Shown in pieces: positions 13,478 through 21,836 of a stretch of DNA of 64,000 nucleotides. A program made the position numbers and the translations under genes. Source of the stretch: Streptomyces sp. H27-C3 (lineage in GTDB: Bacteria > Actinomycetota > Actinomycetes > Streptomycetales > Streptomycetaceae); the NCBI RefSeq assembly GCF_030063415.1, contig NZ_JASITA010000002.1, positions 316,335 to 380,334 on the forward strand, given 5' to 3'. Below the pieces are notes generated by a model that was not told where the DNA came from, ran no database searches, and saw only the letters and a list, made by a program, of their open reading frames with translations. Positions within the stretch are counted from its first letter, which is position 1. Each line of letters opens with the position of its first letter.

Positions 13478-14711
13478 AGCAACCAACAACCCGAGGCAGG
13501 TCCGCAGCAAGACATGCGGATGTGAGCCGTGCCTGGCGAAGTACCCAGGCGGCCGGACCCCACGTAGAGACTGCATCGGTTCCTGGCAGGCCCGTTACCG
13601 GGACCCGAACGGCGACCCGAAGGGCCCTGTGTTCCCGACGTACAAAGAGGCCATGGCGCACCTGAACAAGGTGAAGTCACAGATGGACGCCGGTACGTAC
13701 CAGGACCCCAAGCGGGGACTCATCAAGGTCGACGACTGGTACGCAATCTGGTGGCCCACGGTGGAGAAGAAGGGCGCCGTCACCACCCGCAACCGGAAGA
13801 TCTCGGCGTGGAAGGTGCACGTCCAGCCGAAGTGGGGCCGGCGGAAGCTGAACTCGATCACATGGGTCGAGGTGCAGGGCTGGATCGCCAACGAGGTCAA
13901 AGGGCGGGCTACCCAGAAGAAAGCTCTGGAGCTGCTGCGGCACATGATGAAGGCCGCGATGCGCGACGGCCGAATCGTGGTCAACCCCACGCTGGAGATC
14001 GATGTGTCCGCCCCAGTGGGAAAGCACCCGGACGATCTCAGGCCGCCGACCGCCGCACAGTGCGCGCTGATCCGCTCACACATCACCACCTACTACCGGC
14101 CCATCGCGGTGTGGGGCGAGGAGACAGGGATGCGGTGGGGCGAGTACACGGCCCTGCGTCGGTGTCACCTGGACCTTGAGGGTGCAACTGTGAAGGTAAA
14201 GGAAGTGCTCACCGAGGACAACGGGAAGCTCCGCCGGAAGATGGCGCCGAAAACCGAGGCCGGGTTCCGCACGGTGCCGCTGACGCCGGCCGCTATCGCC
14301 GCGGTCCAGATCATGCTTGACCGATGGCGGCCCGCCTCGACGGAGTCCCCGTTGGACGAGGACAAAATGCACGTCGAGGAGCTCGTGTTCCGCGGACCAC
14401 AGGGCGGCCTCATGACACGGCACAACTTCCGGCGGCAGTGGATTCCCGCGATCCAGGACGCTGGCCTGGCACGGAAGATCAAAAGCCCGGACACCGGCCG
14501 ACTGGAGTGGTGGCCGCGCGTGCACGATCTGCGGCACGTTTTCGCCACCCGGTTGAAGGATGCCGGGGTCCCGGAGAAGGACGTTCAGGTCATCATGGGG
14601 CACGAGCGCGGGGGCAAGGTGACGTGGTTGTACCAGCACGCTGGCCCCGAGCTCGTTGAGGAGGTCCGTGCTGCGCTCGTCGCGGGTCGAACACTTCGGG
14701 TCGCGGCGTGA
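13467..14711 (+). CDS. Tyrosine site-specific integrase
   Basis: A 414-residue tyrosine recombinase. It has an N-terminal Cys-containing arm-binding region (CGCEPC, about 17-22), a core-binding helical domain (about 85-190), and a catalytic domain with R223 (GMRWGE), K262, H353-x-x-R356 (HDLRHVFA), H379 (MGHE) and the nucleophile Y389 (WLYQHA). All catalytic residues are present. It reads toward the tRNA attachment site 136 bp downstream, with tandem arm-type repeats between. It should integrate the element into the 3' half of tRNA-Arg(CCT). Confidence 0.93.
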   Translation: MARRATNNPRQVRSKTCGCEPCLAKYPGGRTPRRDCIGSWQARYRDPNGDPKGPVFPTYKEAMAHLNKVKSQMDAGTYQDPKRGLIKVDDWYAIWWPTVEKKGAVTTRNRKISAWKVHVQPKWGRRKLNSITWVEVQGWIANEVKGRATQKKALELLRHMMKAAMRDGRIVVNPTLEIDVSAPVGKHPDDLRPPTAAQCALIRSHITTYYRPIAVWGEETGMRWGEYTALRRCHLDLEGATVKVKEVLTEDNGKLRRKMAPKTEAGFRTVPLTPAAIAAVQIMLDRWRPASTESPLDEDKMHVEELVFRGPQGGLMTRHNFRRQWIPAIQDAGLARKIKSPDTGRLEWWPRVHDLRHVFATRLKDAGVPEKDVQVIMGHERGGKVTWLYQHAGPELVEEVRAALVAGRTLRVAA

Positions 14712-14741
14712 GGCGATGCCACATCGATGCCACAAAACCCC

Positions 14742-14826
14742 CTCGGGAGTTCTCGGAAGTTCTCGGAAGTTCCTCTTCGTGCAGGTCAGCGGGCCTCTCG
14801 GAAGTTCTCGGAAGTTCTCGGGACCC
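14742..14826. repeat. Integrase arm-type iterons, two clusters
   Basis: The 10-bp unit CTCGGAAGTT occurs tandemly at 14752-14771 and again at 14797-14816. Each cluster has a degenerate third unit (14742-14751; 14817-14826). The two clusters are 45 bp apart, about four helical turns. They lie between the integrase stop and the tRNA core, where arm-type integrase or Xis sites belong. Confidence 0.75.
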
Positions 14827-14847
14827 CAAGGGGGGTGTGCACGTTTT

Positions 14848-14889
14848 CTCCTAAAGCGGGTGCCGCAGGTTCGAATCCTGCCGGGGGCA
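14848..14889 (+). other. Attachment site: displaced 3' half of tRNA-Arg(CCT)
   Basis: From the anticodon loop CTCCTAA (14848-14854, anticodon CCT), the sequence continues as anticodon-stem 3' strand, variable region, T-arm GCAGG-TTCGAAT-CCTGC (14865-14881), acceptor strand CGGGGGC and discriminator A. No matching 5' half precedes it; the upstream bases are integrase repeats. This is the copy displaced when an element integrates into a tRNA 3' end. The intact tRNA gene should lie at the element's other end, left of this window. Confidence 0.85.
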
Positions 14890-14890
14890 C

Positions 14891-15107
14891 AACCTGTTGG
14901 GCCGCCGACCTGGGTTCCTCCCCCAGGGAGGCGCTCTATTCGGCCTCGGACTCCTCGTCCGGGGCCTGGCGCGCGTACGAGCCGGGATGCGGCCTCGGGG
15001 ATCGCCATGTCCGCCTCGGGGAGCAGGCTTGTGTACGTGTCCGACGTGAGGGTGATCGAGGAAATACCGAGCATCTCCTGAATGTCCTTCAGGTCGGCAC
15101 CGGCCGC
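14891..15107 (-). pseudogene. C-terminal remnant of another tyrosine recombinase
   Basis: On the minus strand the reading AGADLKDIQEMLGISSITLTSDTYTSLLPE, then ADMAIPEAASRLV, matches the end of a phage-type tyrosine integrase, with the catalytic Tyr in SDTYTSLL. The frame breaks just upstream (about 15105), where a two-base gain shifts it, and the rest of the gene is absent. It abuts the same tRNA fragment, so an earlier element used this site too. Degenerate and surely inactive. Confidence 0.65.
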
Positions 15108-15213
15108 GCAACGAGTATCGCCGACAAGCCCGAGTCCTTCCGCGTTGCCAGGTAGGCATCCGTGCGCCGGGCATGACAGCCAGTAGCTGTTCCGACGGCC
15201 TTGCCGTCCTCGG

Positions 15214-15379
15214 TAACGACCTCGGGGGCAATGGAGCGTGGATCAGCGAGCGGCGTCCTGCGGCTTCGCGTCCAAGGCGGAGGAGGGAGGCGACGCGGAG
15301 CGTCGTCGACCGACGACAACGCCGGAGGCGGAGTCGCAGGACGCCGGGAGCCCGCGCACTATTGCCCCCGAGGTCGTAA
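15214..15379. repeat. Structured repeat, copy A (full length)
   Basis: A 166-bp element with 17-bp perfect terminal inverted repeats (ACGACCTCGGGGGCAAT at 15216-15232 and its complement at 15361-15377), bordered by TAA on both sides. Inside, GGCGTCCTGCG pairs with CGCAGGACGCC (11 bp) around a core containing the hairpin CGACGC-GGA-GCGTCG and the stretch CGACGACAACGC. Copies B (44548), C (27591) and D (36102) share parts. MITE-like, possibly encoding a structured RNA. Confidence 0.75.
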
Positions 15380-15406
15380 GCCGGACCGCGGCCTTTCGTC
15401 ACCTGC

Positions 15407-16018
15407 TCACGATCCGGCCGCTGGGGTGGCGTAGACGACGAGGTTGTCGCGGTATTCGCCCCGCGCGCTGTCATAGGTGCCTGAGCAGGTGATGAGGCGC
15501 AGGGCGGGCGGGCCCATGGTCGCGTAGACCTGGCTGTCAGGCAGGTCGTCCTTCTCGTACTGGCGTAGTGCCTGGACGGTGAAGGTGACGCTGGATCGGT
15601 CGTCGCGGGTCAGGGTGACCTCGTCGCCCGGGCGGAGCGTTGAGAGGCCGTGGAAGGCGCCGGGGCCGGTGGTGGAGTCGACATGGCCGACGACCACGGC
15701 CGCACCCGGGTCGCCGGGCCGCGGGCCGTCACTCCACCAGCCGATCTGCGCGGGGTTTCGGGGAACGCCGAGGCGACCGTCCTGCTGGACTCGCAGGCCG
15801 ATCAGGTCCTGGTCGAGGCCGATGGCGGGTATGCGGATCCGTATCGGTGGCGCCGCGTTCGCATGCTCCCCGGACGCGGCGGCGTCCTCCGGCTCGGTGT
15901 GCACGGGCACGGTGCCTATCTCGACGGGCCCGGGGGCCCGCGCGGGTTCTGCCACCAGTGCGGATATGCCGACGCAGGTCAGGGCTACGCCCAGGGTGAG
16001 AGCCAGGGCCCCGGCCAC
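15407..16018 (-). CDS. Class F sortase
   Basis: A 203-residue membrane-anchored transpeptidase. N-terminal hydrophobic segment (ALALTLGVALTCVGISALV, about 4-22), then a sortase fold with H112 (VVVGHVDS), C178 (RLITCSGTYD) and R190 (GEYRDNL). Class F sortases are typical of high-GC Gram-positives. GTG at 16018 is the only in-frame start after the upstream stop at 16052 and lacks an SD. An ATG at 16055 is in another frame, so a start-region frameshift or error is possible. It follows the DUF4331 gene on the same strand. Confidence 0.85.
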   Translation of the reverse strand: MAGALALTLGVALTCVGISALVAEPARAPGPVEIGTVPVHTEPEDAAASGEHANAAPPIRIRIPAIGLDQDLIGLRVQQDGRLGVPRNPAQIGWWSDGPRPGDPGAAVVVGHVDSTTGPGAFHGLSTLRPGDEVTLTRDDRSSVTFTVQALRQYEKDDLPDSQVYATMGPPALRLITCSGTYDSARGEYRDNLVVYATPAAGS

Positions 16019-16051
16019 TGTTTTCGCGGCGACCGGAGAAGAGCGGGCTGC

Positions 16052-17710
16052 TCATGCCTGGTCGGCGCGCCGTCGGCGCAGGGCCATCGCTCCGGCGCAG
16101 GCCAGCAGTGCGCCGCCGGCTGCGGCCGTGACGGGCACGACGGGGAATCCGTCGCCGGAGGCGAGGCCGCCGAGACCCGCGCCGACGCCGCCGTCGGGGT
16201 GGAGCGAGTCGGCCTGGTTGACAGCTGCGGTGTTGGGCAGCGCCACGTACGGGAAGGAATCTCCCGGCTCGCGGTAGGGGACGTCGACGGCGTCACCGGC
16301 TGCCAGGGCGGGCACGATCTTGCCGGTCTGCGCGGCGCCTTCGAGGGCCTGGAGCTCGATGTCGACGACATCGTCGTTGAGCCGGCGGCCGTTGGGGAAG
16401 CCGGCCAGGTCCTTGCCGAGGACGCCGAGGCGGTTGGGCTTGGCGGCCGGCGCGACCGACATGTTCAGCCGCAGCTCCTCGGCCGGTACGACCGCCGCCT
16501 TGTCCACATCCGCGTTGAGCCGCTGCGAGTTGAGGTCGGCCTTGATGGGGCCGCACTCCTTGCAGATCCCGGTGAGGAAGATCTCTACCAGGTCGTTGCG
16601 GGGCGTGGCGGGGGCAGGCACCCCGTAGATGTTCTGGATGAGCTTGGGGACGATCGGGTCCTTCACCTTGTCGACGACCGGTGTGACGCTGGCGTCCTTG
16701 TCCGGGCTGAGCGCGTTGAAGGCGTCCTTGTACTTCAGCGGCACGACCACTTCGTTGACGAGCGGGTTGCCCAGGCGTGAGACCTGGCGCCAGCCCTCCT
16801 CACCACCCTTGTCGGGCGCGCCCTGCGCGTCCCTTGCCTTGCCGTCCTCGGCGCCCTTGCTGCCCGTGCCCGCGACGTTCGCTCCCCGGCGATCGGTGGT
16901 CGACCACACCCCGATCACGGGGTTGCGCGTGGCATCGCCCTTGAGGGCCACGGCCTTCTTCGGCACCTGGATGGCGACGGTGTTGACGTTGTAGCCGGCG
17001 AGGGTGTTGTGCCCGGTCTCCTTCAGGTCGCCGCCGTAGAGGAGGTCGAAGACCCGCAGATCGAGGAAGAAGGGGTCGGACGCCTGTCCCGCGAAGGACT
17101 GCCCGCCGTCCGGCAGCGGAAGCACGGCCTGGTTGCGCAGCGAGGCGTAGTCGGGCATCGACGCCTTGCCGACGTTCGACGGGGCGGCCGGCGCGTCCTT
17201 GAGGAGCGTCTTGGTGTTCCCGCTGCTGTCGGTGACCGTCAGACTGTACGTCTGGCGGAAGTTGAGGGTCTCGTCGTCCAGCGACTTCACGACGCTTGTG
17301 TTGTACAGGAACTGGTTGGCGTCGTCGCGGACGTGATCGGTGAACTCCCACGTGTACGTGGTGTCCGGTTTGCCGTTTCCGTCCGCGTCGATCTTGATGT
17401 GGTAGCGGGCGTCGTTGGCGAACGGGTAGAAGTTCGGCCCGCCGTTGGGTTCCTGGAAGGGGATCCAGTTCGACACCAGGGTGACGGTGTCGGGGTTGTC
17501 CGGGCTGGTGAAGGCGTAGACGTCGGTGTTGTCGGCCCGAGGGTCACCTGCGATCATCGGCGCCTCGCGGTGGCTCGATGCCGAGCTGGATGCGGGTGCG
17601 AGGCCGGTGACGGCGGCCGCGGCCGCCAGCGCGAGGACGCCGGATGCGGCGAGGGTGCGTTCGGCCCGGCGTGAGGCGGACCTTCGTCGGGGCATGCGGG
17701 AGGATTGCAT
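16052..17710 (-). CDS. Secreted/membrane-anchored DUF4331 protein
   Basis: A 552-residue secreted protein. Signal peptide (RRRSASRRAERTLAASGVLALAAAAAV), then the DUF4331 hallmark SSHREAPMIAGDPRADNTDVYAFTSPD and YHIKIDADGNGKPD. The C-terminus has a hydrophobic segment (VPVTAAAGGALLACAGAMA) and an RRRR tail, like a wall-anchored protein, but no LPxTG is visible. A class F sortase gene lies 33 bp downstream. Start is ATG 17710; a second ATG at 17695 is possible. The 246 bp upstream hold its promoter, with no other gene seen. Confidence 0.85.
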   Translation of the reverse strand: MQSSRMPRRRSASRRAERTLAASGVLALAAAAAVTGLAPASSSASSHREAPMIAGDPRADNTDVYAFTSPDNPDTVTLVSNWIPFQEPNGGPNFYPFANDARYHIKIDADGNGKPDTTYTWEFTDHVRDDANQFLYNTSVVKSLDDETLNFRQTYSLTVTDSSGNTKTLLKDAPAAPSNVGKASMPDYASLRNQAVLPLPDGGQSFAGQASDPFFLDLRVFDLLYGGDLKETGHNTLAGYNVNTVAIQVPKKAVALKGDATRNPVIGVWSTTDRRGANVAGTGSKGAEDGKARDAQGAPDKGGEEGWRQVSRLGNPLVNEVVVPLKYKDAFNALSPDKDASVTPVVDKVKDPIVPKLIQNIYGVPAPATPRNDLVEIFLTGICKECGPIKADLNSQRLNADVDKAAVVPAEELRLNMSVAPAAKPNRLGVLGKDLAGFPNGRRLNDDVVDIELQALEGAAQTGKIVPALAAGDAVDVPYREPGDSFPYVALPNTAAVNQADSLHPDGGVGAGLGGLASGDGFPVVPVTAAAGGALLACAGAMALRRRRADQA

Positions 17711-17956
17711 GGGCCATCCGTTTCCGGTGAGGGCCGCCTGCCTCCGCAGGGTGAAAGCGGGGCGGACGGCTGCGAGTTCCGCTCCAAGCGCCACACGCCG
17801 GACTGCGGGAGCTCGCCCTGATCGACGGCGACCGCGCGGCAAAAGTCCCACAATGTGACGTTGGGGCGTAATCAGATCACCATGCGTCCGGTGCGCCCGC
17901 AACGCCGACTGAGCCGACTGGGGCCGCACCTACGCCACCCCCACGCCCCGGGGCCG

Positions 17957-18493
17957 CTACCGGCGGACGAGGGTGTGAAGCGGTGGGCGCTGGGCGTACT
18001 GGAGCTCCCCCGCGGTTGCGCCTGGCAGGGCACGCAGGGCGTGCAGCGTGCCGGGCCGCACTGCGAGATGTGCGGTGACGGCTGGATCGGTGCGTTCGAG
18101 GAACGCGAGGTGCCGCACGGCGTGCGCCACCACGTGGCTGATCTCCAGGTCCGGCGGGGCCGGGTGGCCCGGCCTGGGCGAGCGGGAGATCACGTGCGGC
18201 TCGGGAAGAGGAGTGCCGGGCCGGTCCGGGGCGGGGTCGGAGTGGACGAGGTAGGTCAGGACGATGCCGCTGTCGCGGGTGGTGCGCCAGCTTGTCGAGT
18301 GCACCAGATGCCGTTCGTCGTGTTCGTCCAGGAGTGCGAGGCGTCTCGCGGTCCGGTCGGGGCTGGTGCCCCTGCCCAGCGCCGTGATCAGCCGGCGGTA
18401 GGCGAAGCCCTCGGTCGGATCGTGCCGCAGCAGCAGTACTTCGACGGCGACGGGCGGCGGCGCATCAGGTGCTTCGTGCGGGGCGAGCGGCAT
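17957..18493 (-). CDS. Hypothetical protein (178 aa)
   Basis: A 178-residue soluble protein beginning MPLAPHEAPDAPPPVAVEVLLLRHDPTEGFAYRRLITALGRG, with HLVHSTSWRTTRDSGIVLTYLVHSD in the centre and a His/Arg-rich helix (ISHVVAHAVRHLAFLERTDPAV). GGAG lies nine bases before ATG 18493, so I prefer it to the longer start at 18508. It has no membrane segment and no family I recognise. An AT-rich promoter-like island lies directly upstream. Confidence 0.65.
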   Translation of the reverse strand: MPLAPHEAPDAPPPVAVEVLLLRHDPTEGFAYRRLITALGRGTSPDRTARRLALLDEHDERHLVHSTSWRTTRDSGIVLTYLVHSDPAPDRPGTPLPEPHVISRSPRPGHPAPPDLEISHVVAHAVRHLAFLERTDPAVTAHLAVRPGTLHALRALPGATAGELQYAQRPPLHTLVRR

Positions 18494-18550
18494 CGTGCAC
18501 GGCTCCAACGTCGGCGGGCGGGCCCGGTAGGGATGGATCCCGCTGTGCCG

Positions 18551-18590
18551 ATTTTATTGCGAAAGATATGTAATTGCGCAAATTGACTAG
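18551..18590 (-). promoter_or_regulatory. AT-rich promoter/operator island
   Basis: A 40-bp AT-rich block within about 72% GC DNA, containing ATTGCG twice with a 15-bp period and a TTGCGCAA palindrome. It lies between the S51-fusion gene's stop and the 17957-18493 gene's start, where that gene's promoter must be. Probably a promoter with a regulator site; the regulator is unknown. Confidence 0.45.
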
Positions 18591-18607
18591 AAGGGCGACA
18601 GCCGACT

Positions 18608-19969
18608 TCACTCCTCTGGGCGGCAGCCGGTGGTGGTGCCGGCTGCCCGGTCATCGGCCCCCTCCTCCCATCGCCACTCGCTGCCCTCCGGGGTGTCGCG
18701 CAGCAGCACTCCGCCGGCGGCCACGGCTTCGCGCACCTCGTCCGCCAGGTCGTAGGCGCCGTCCGCGCGCAGCCTTCTGCGCAGGCCGAGCAGGGGGGTG
18801 AGGATCCGCCCCAGGGTGTGCTCCGGTTCCGTCAGGCCGCGTCCGGCGGCCCGTGCGAGACGGCGGATCATGCCATGCAGGACCGTGCGGGCCCACTCCC
18901 CGCCCTGGTCCTCCTCCATGTCGGCGCTCCACGCCGCGATCACCGACTCCAGCTCCACCACCACCTCGGCCATGGTCGCGGCGTCCCGCGCCTCCTGGGC
19001 GGCGTCGAAACGTAACTCCGCCGCCGCGACGGCCTCCTGGAGCGTGGCCGCCGCACCGCCCGTGGCCGGCGTGGTCGTGCGGGGCGCTGCGCCGACGTCG
19101 CTGTCGGCGGGACGACGAGGTACGGGAACCGCTCCGGACTCCCTGCCTCCCACCAGGTCACGCAGTTGTTCCAGCGGCAGCGTGGTGCCGCCGGGCACCG
19201 GGACGCTGACCCCCCGCCGCCGGATCGTCATGACACCCCGCCCCCACACACGTACCACCGACGTGTCGAGGTCGACGATGACCGCCGTGTGCTCATCGAT
19301 CCCCAGGACGGCACCCTCGTCCGGCAGTTCATGCTCCAGGGCGGCAAGGCGGGGTTCGCCCAGATAGCAGAAGCGGGTGTCGTGCGTGCCGCCCTCGGCG
19401 TTGTCGTAGTGCGGGATCACCGCGACCGGCAGGCCGAGCACCCCGAGCAGATCCAGCCCGTCCAGCCACGCGGGGGGATGCCCGGCCTTGTACACCTCAT
19501 AGACGGGCAGCGCCGCGAACCCCACCGTGCACGCCGCCGCCGAGGCCATCACCGTCACGCCGTACCCGCGCCCCACCCGCTCGCGCAGAATCTCCCCGAG
19601 CCGCAGGGTGTGCCAGCGGCCCAGCGCGTACGAAGGGCTGCCGGGCCCGGAGAATACCCATTCCGCCCTGCGCACCCGGTCGCGCACCTTGTCCGCGTCG
19701 CCATCGCCCGCCGCACCGCCCGAGGGCGCATCGGTGTGCGCGTCCGGAGCGACCACGGTCGTGAAACCCACAGAGCGCCGGAAGTACTCCCGGGCACGGG
19801 TGGAGATGTCGTCGCGGTTGACCTGGAATCCGTACGGTGTCTCCAGGATCACCGCATCGGCATCGCCGCCCAGGTGGGCGACCAGCTCCCGGTGCAGTGT
19901 GACCATGGTCGGGCTCGTCTCGCCCGAGCCCATCAGCGCCAGAATTCCCCGCCCAGCGTTCACGCCCAC
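18608..19969 (-). CDS. S51 peptidase-like protein fused to CysRS-type C-terminal domain
   Basis: A 453-residue two-domain protein. Residues 1-260 look like a cyanophycinase/dipeptidase-E (S51) fold: MGSGETSPTM near 13, then VMASAAACTVGFAALPV with S143 at the nucleophile position. Residues about 330-445 (QEARDAATMAEVVVELESVIAAW...DLADEVREAVAAGGVLLRDTPEGSEWRW) match the DALR-like helical bundle and tail of cysteinyl-tRNA synthetase. There is no synthetase catalytic core. The two halves are joined by a Pro/Thr-rich linker. Substrate unknown. Confidence 0.75.
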   Translation of the reverse strand: MGVNAGRGILALMGSGETSPTMVTLHRELVAHLGGDADAVILETPYGFQVNRDDISTRAREYFRRSVGFTTVVAPDAHTDAPSGGAAGDGDADKVRDRVRRAEWVFSGPGSPSYALGRWHTLRLGEILRERVGRGYGVTVMASAAACTVGFAALPVYEVYKAGHPPAWLDGLDLLGVLGLPVAVIPHYDNAEGGTHDTRFCYLGEPRLAALEHELPDEGAVLGIDEHTAVIVDLDTSVVRVWGRGVMTIRRRGVSVPVPGGTTLPLEQLRDLVGGRESGAVPVPRRPADSDVGAAPRTTTPATGGAAATLQEAVAAAELRFDAAQEARDAATMAEVVVELESVIAAWSADMEEDQGGEWARTVLHGMIRRLARAAGRGLTEPEHTLGRILTPLLGLRRRLRADGAYDLADEVREAVAAGGVLLRDTPEGSEWRWEEGADDRAAGTTTGCRPEE

Positions 19970-20168
19970 CCGCCCCCTCCGCCCCTGGCGAGCGGATACC
20001 GGCTTCGCAAGCCCGCAGGATCCGAATCCCTGAAGGACCCTTATCCGTACCCGACCGACATCCGCCTCATACCGCCGCGCCCTTCCGGGCTCGCGCCCGT
20101 CGCGGGGAGTCGCACAAGGAGGGGCCAGGATGTGGGCCCCGACCGTCCCGGCCTTCGCCCGGACCGGT

Positions 20169-21836
20169 TCACCAGGGCCCTGCCATCGCTCGCAGGACCA
20201 GCCCGACGCCGACCAGCAGCACGAGCGTAGACGTCGCTACCGGACCCCAGCGAGCCAGCTTCCGCAGCCGTTTCCAGCGGGTGGCCGCGGAAGCGCGCGT
20301 ACTGCGGTCGATGCGGTCGCGGAGCCGGACGAGCAGAAGACCGGCCAAGGTGAGCGTGCCGGCCATACCGAGTCCATAGCCGAGGACGAGCAGCACGCCG
20401 AAGGCGGTCCGGCCCAGCGCGACCGCGCCGAGCAGAACGACCAGCGCGGAAGGGCTGGGCACGAGTCCGCCCGCGATGCCCATGCCGATGAGACCGCCGC
20501 GTGTAGCGGTGGCAGGGCGGGCAGGCACGTGCGAGTGGCCCTCTCCGTGCGGGTGACTGTGGCGGTCGTGCGTGTGGGTGTGCGGCCGGGTCTGAACGGA
20601 GGCCAGTACGGCGACGGGCGACGTGTCGGCAGCTGCCGGGGCCGCGGAGGGGCCCGTGGGTGGCGGCGGACGATGGCCGTCCTCGGGGGCGTGACGATGC
20701 CCATGCCCACGGCTGTGGCTGTGGCTGTGGCTGTGGCTGTGGTGATGGTGGTGGCCGTGCGTGGGCCTGCCCCGGATCGCGGACCGCAGCAGCCACAGAC
20801 CGATGCCCGTCACGAGCAGGCCGCTGACCAGCCCGAGCCGGGTCAGCACCGTTTCGCCGGCGAGCGTCGTGGCGACCGGGAGCACAAGGCCCAGTACGAG
20901 CACGCCGGCGGTATGGGTGAGGGTGACCGTCGCGCCGACGGCCACCGCGTCCCGTGGCGTGCCACGGCGGCCCGCGAGGTAGGCGGCCATGATGGTCTTG
21001 CCGTGGCCGGGCAGCGCCGCGTGCGAGGCCCCCAGGACGATGGCCAGCAACAGCGCCAGCGCCCCCACGGGGATGGTGAGTTCGCGCGTACCGACGAGCG
21101 AGTCGAACACGCCGGACACCTTGCTCAGCGCGGCAGTGACGGGACCGGGGACCGTTCCCGCGCCGGGCAGGCCCTCGGAATTGACCGACGCGCCGCCGGA
21201 CCCGCCCGGCTCGGTGCGAAGGGAGGCGGCGCGCTGATCAAGAGGGGCCGCCAGCGGGTCGGTCGGATAGCGGCGGAGTTCGTCGGTGGCCGACACAGCA
21301 GGCACGTTGCCGGCATCGAGTGTGACGCCCCGCCCTCGCGCGGTGATCTCCTGCCAGCCGATCCGGTCGCTTCCGTACGCGGTCCGCACCCTCACATGGG
21401 ACGGTTGCCGCAGATCCGCCGGGCCGGTGAGCGTGCACTGGAGACGACTGGTCTCCAGTCCCGCCTCGCCGGGATGGTAGGAGAAGGCGGAGCTGCGAAC
21501 ACTGAAGTGGAGCGCTGAGCCGTCAGTGGTCACCCGCAGCCCGCCCGCCGCCGCCGTACAGGCTTTCCGCGCGTAGGCGCGGGCCTCGGCCGCGTCCACG
21601 CCGCCCCGGCCGTCGCGGTCGACGCCGGGGCGTTCCTGGGCGGCGGCGATCTCGGCCCGGTCGACGACCAGCCGCGCCTCGACCTGGTCCGGACGAAGGG
21701 TGAGACCGGTGTGGTGATTGACCGTGAAGTTGCCCAGCGGGTGCGCGGCAGCGGTGGGCGCGCTCACCGCACTCACCGTGAATGCGAGGGCCAGCATCGC
21801 CCCTGTGCGGAGGGCGCGGCGGGGTGCGACGTTCAT
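20169..21836 (-). CDS. Nickel/cobalt exporter-like membrane protein (RcnA-type)
   Basis: A 555-residue protein. Signal peptide and AHPLGNFTVNHHTGL at the N-terminus begin a secreted beta domain (about 30-235). The membrane part starts at PVGALALLLAIVLGASHAALPGHGKTIMAAYL, the HxxxPGHGKT motif of RcnA/NiCoT-like transporters. A His-rich loop (about 340-430, HGHHHHHSHSHSHS and HTHTHDRHSHPHGEGHSH) probably binds metal. C-terminal GMGIAGGLVPSPSALVVLLGA is the second motif. Its start overlaps the upstream TPR gene's stop. Probably moves Ni or Co; direction inferred from family. Confidence 0.82.
   Translation of the reverse strand: MNVAPRRALRTGAMLALAFTVSAVSAPTAAAHPLGNFTVNHHTGLTLRPDQVEARLVVDRAEIAAAQERPGVDRDGRGGVDAAEARAYARKACTAAAGGLRVTTDGSALHFSVRSSAFSYHPGEAGLETSRLQCTLTGPADLRQPSHVRVRTAYGSDRIGWQEITARGRGVTLDAGNVPAVSATDELRRYPTDPLAAPLDQRAASLRTEPGGSGGASVNSEGLPGAGTVPGPVTAALSKVSGVFDSLVGTRELTIPVGALALLLAIVLGASHAALPGHGKTIMAAYLAGRRGTPRDAVAVGATVTLTHTAGVLVLGLVLPVATTLAGETVLTRLGLVSGLLVTGIGLWLLRSAIRGRPTHGHHHHHSHSHSHSHSRGHGHRHAPEDGHRPPPPTGPSAAPAAADTSPVAVLASVQTRPHTHTHDRHSHPHGEGHSHVPARPATATRGGLIGMGIAGGLVPSPSALVVLLGAVALGRTAFGVLLVLGYGLGMAGTLTLAGLLLVRLRDRIDRSTRASAATRWKRLRKLARWGPVATSTLVLLVGVGLVLRAMAGPW

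Noticed and set aside
12505..14826. CRISPR array
   Set aside because: The repeats are 10 bp and tandem, without spacers; they are protein-binding iterons. No CRISPR array or cas gene is seen anywhere in the window.
14076..15074. Minus-strand frame spanning integrase, tRNA half and integrase remnant
   Set aside because: It is a read-through of a pseudogene, a tRNA (giving the well-known false peptide GRIRTC) and an antisense region; not one gene.
15238..15492. Short frames inside repeat copy A (and the same inside B and D)
   Set aside because: They translate the structured repeat itself (peptides such as KAEEGGDAERR); equal in unrelated loci and without coding logic.
20700..20760. Tandem DNA repeats GTGGCT
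   Set aside because: They simply encode the His/Ser-rich metal loop of the transporter-like protein.
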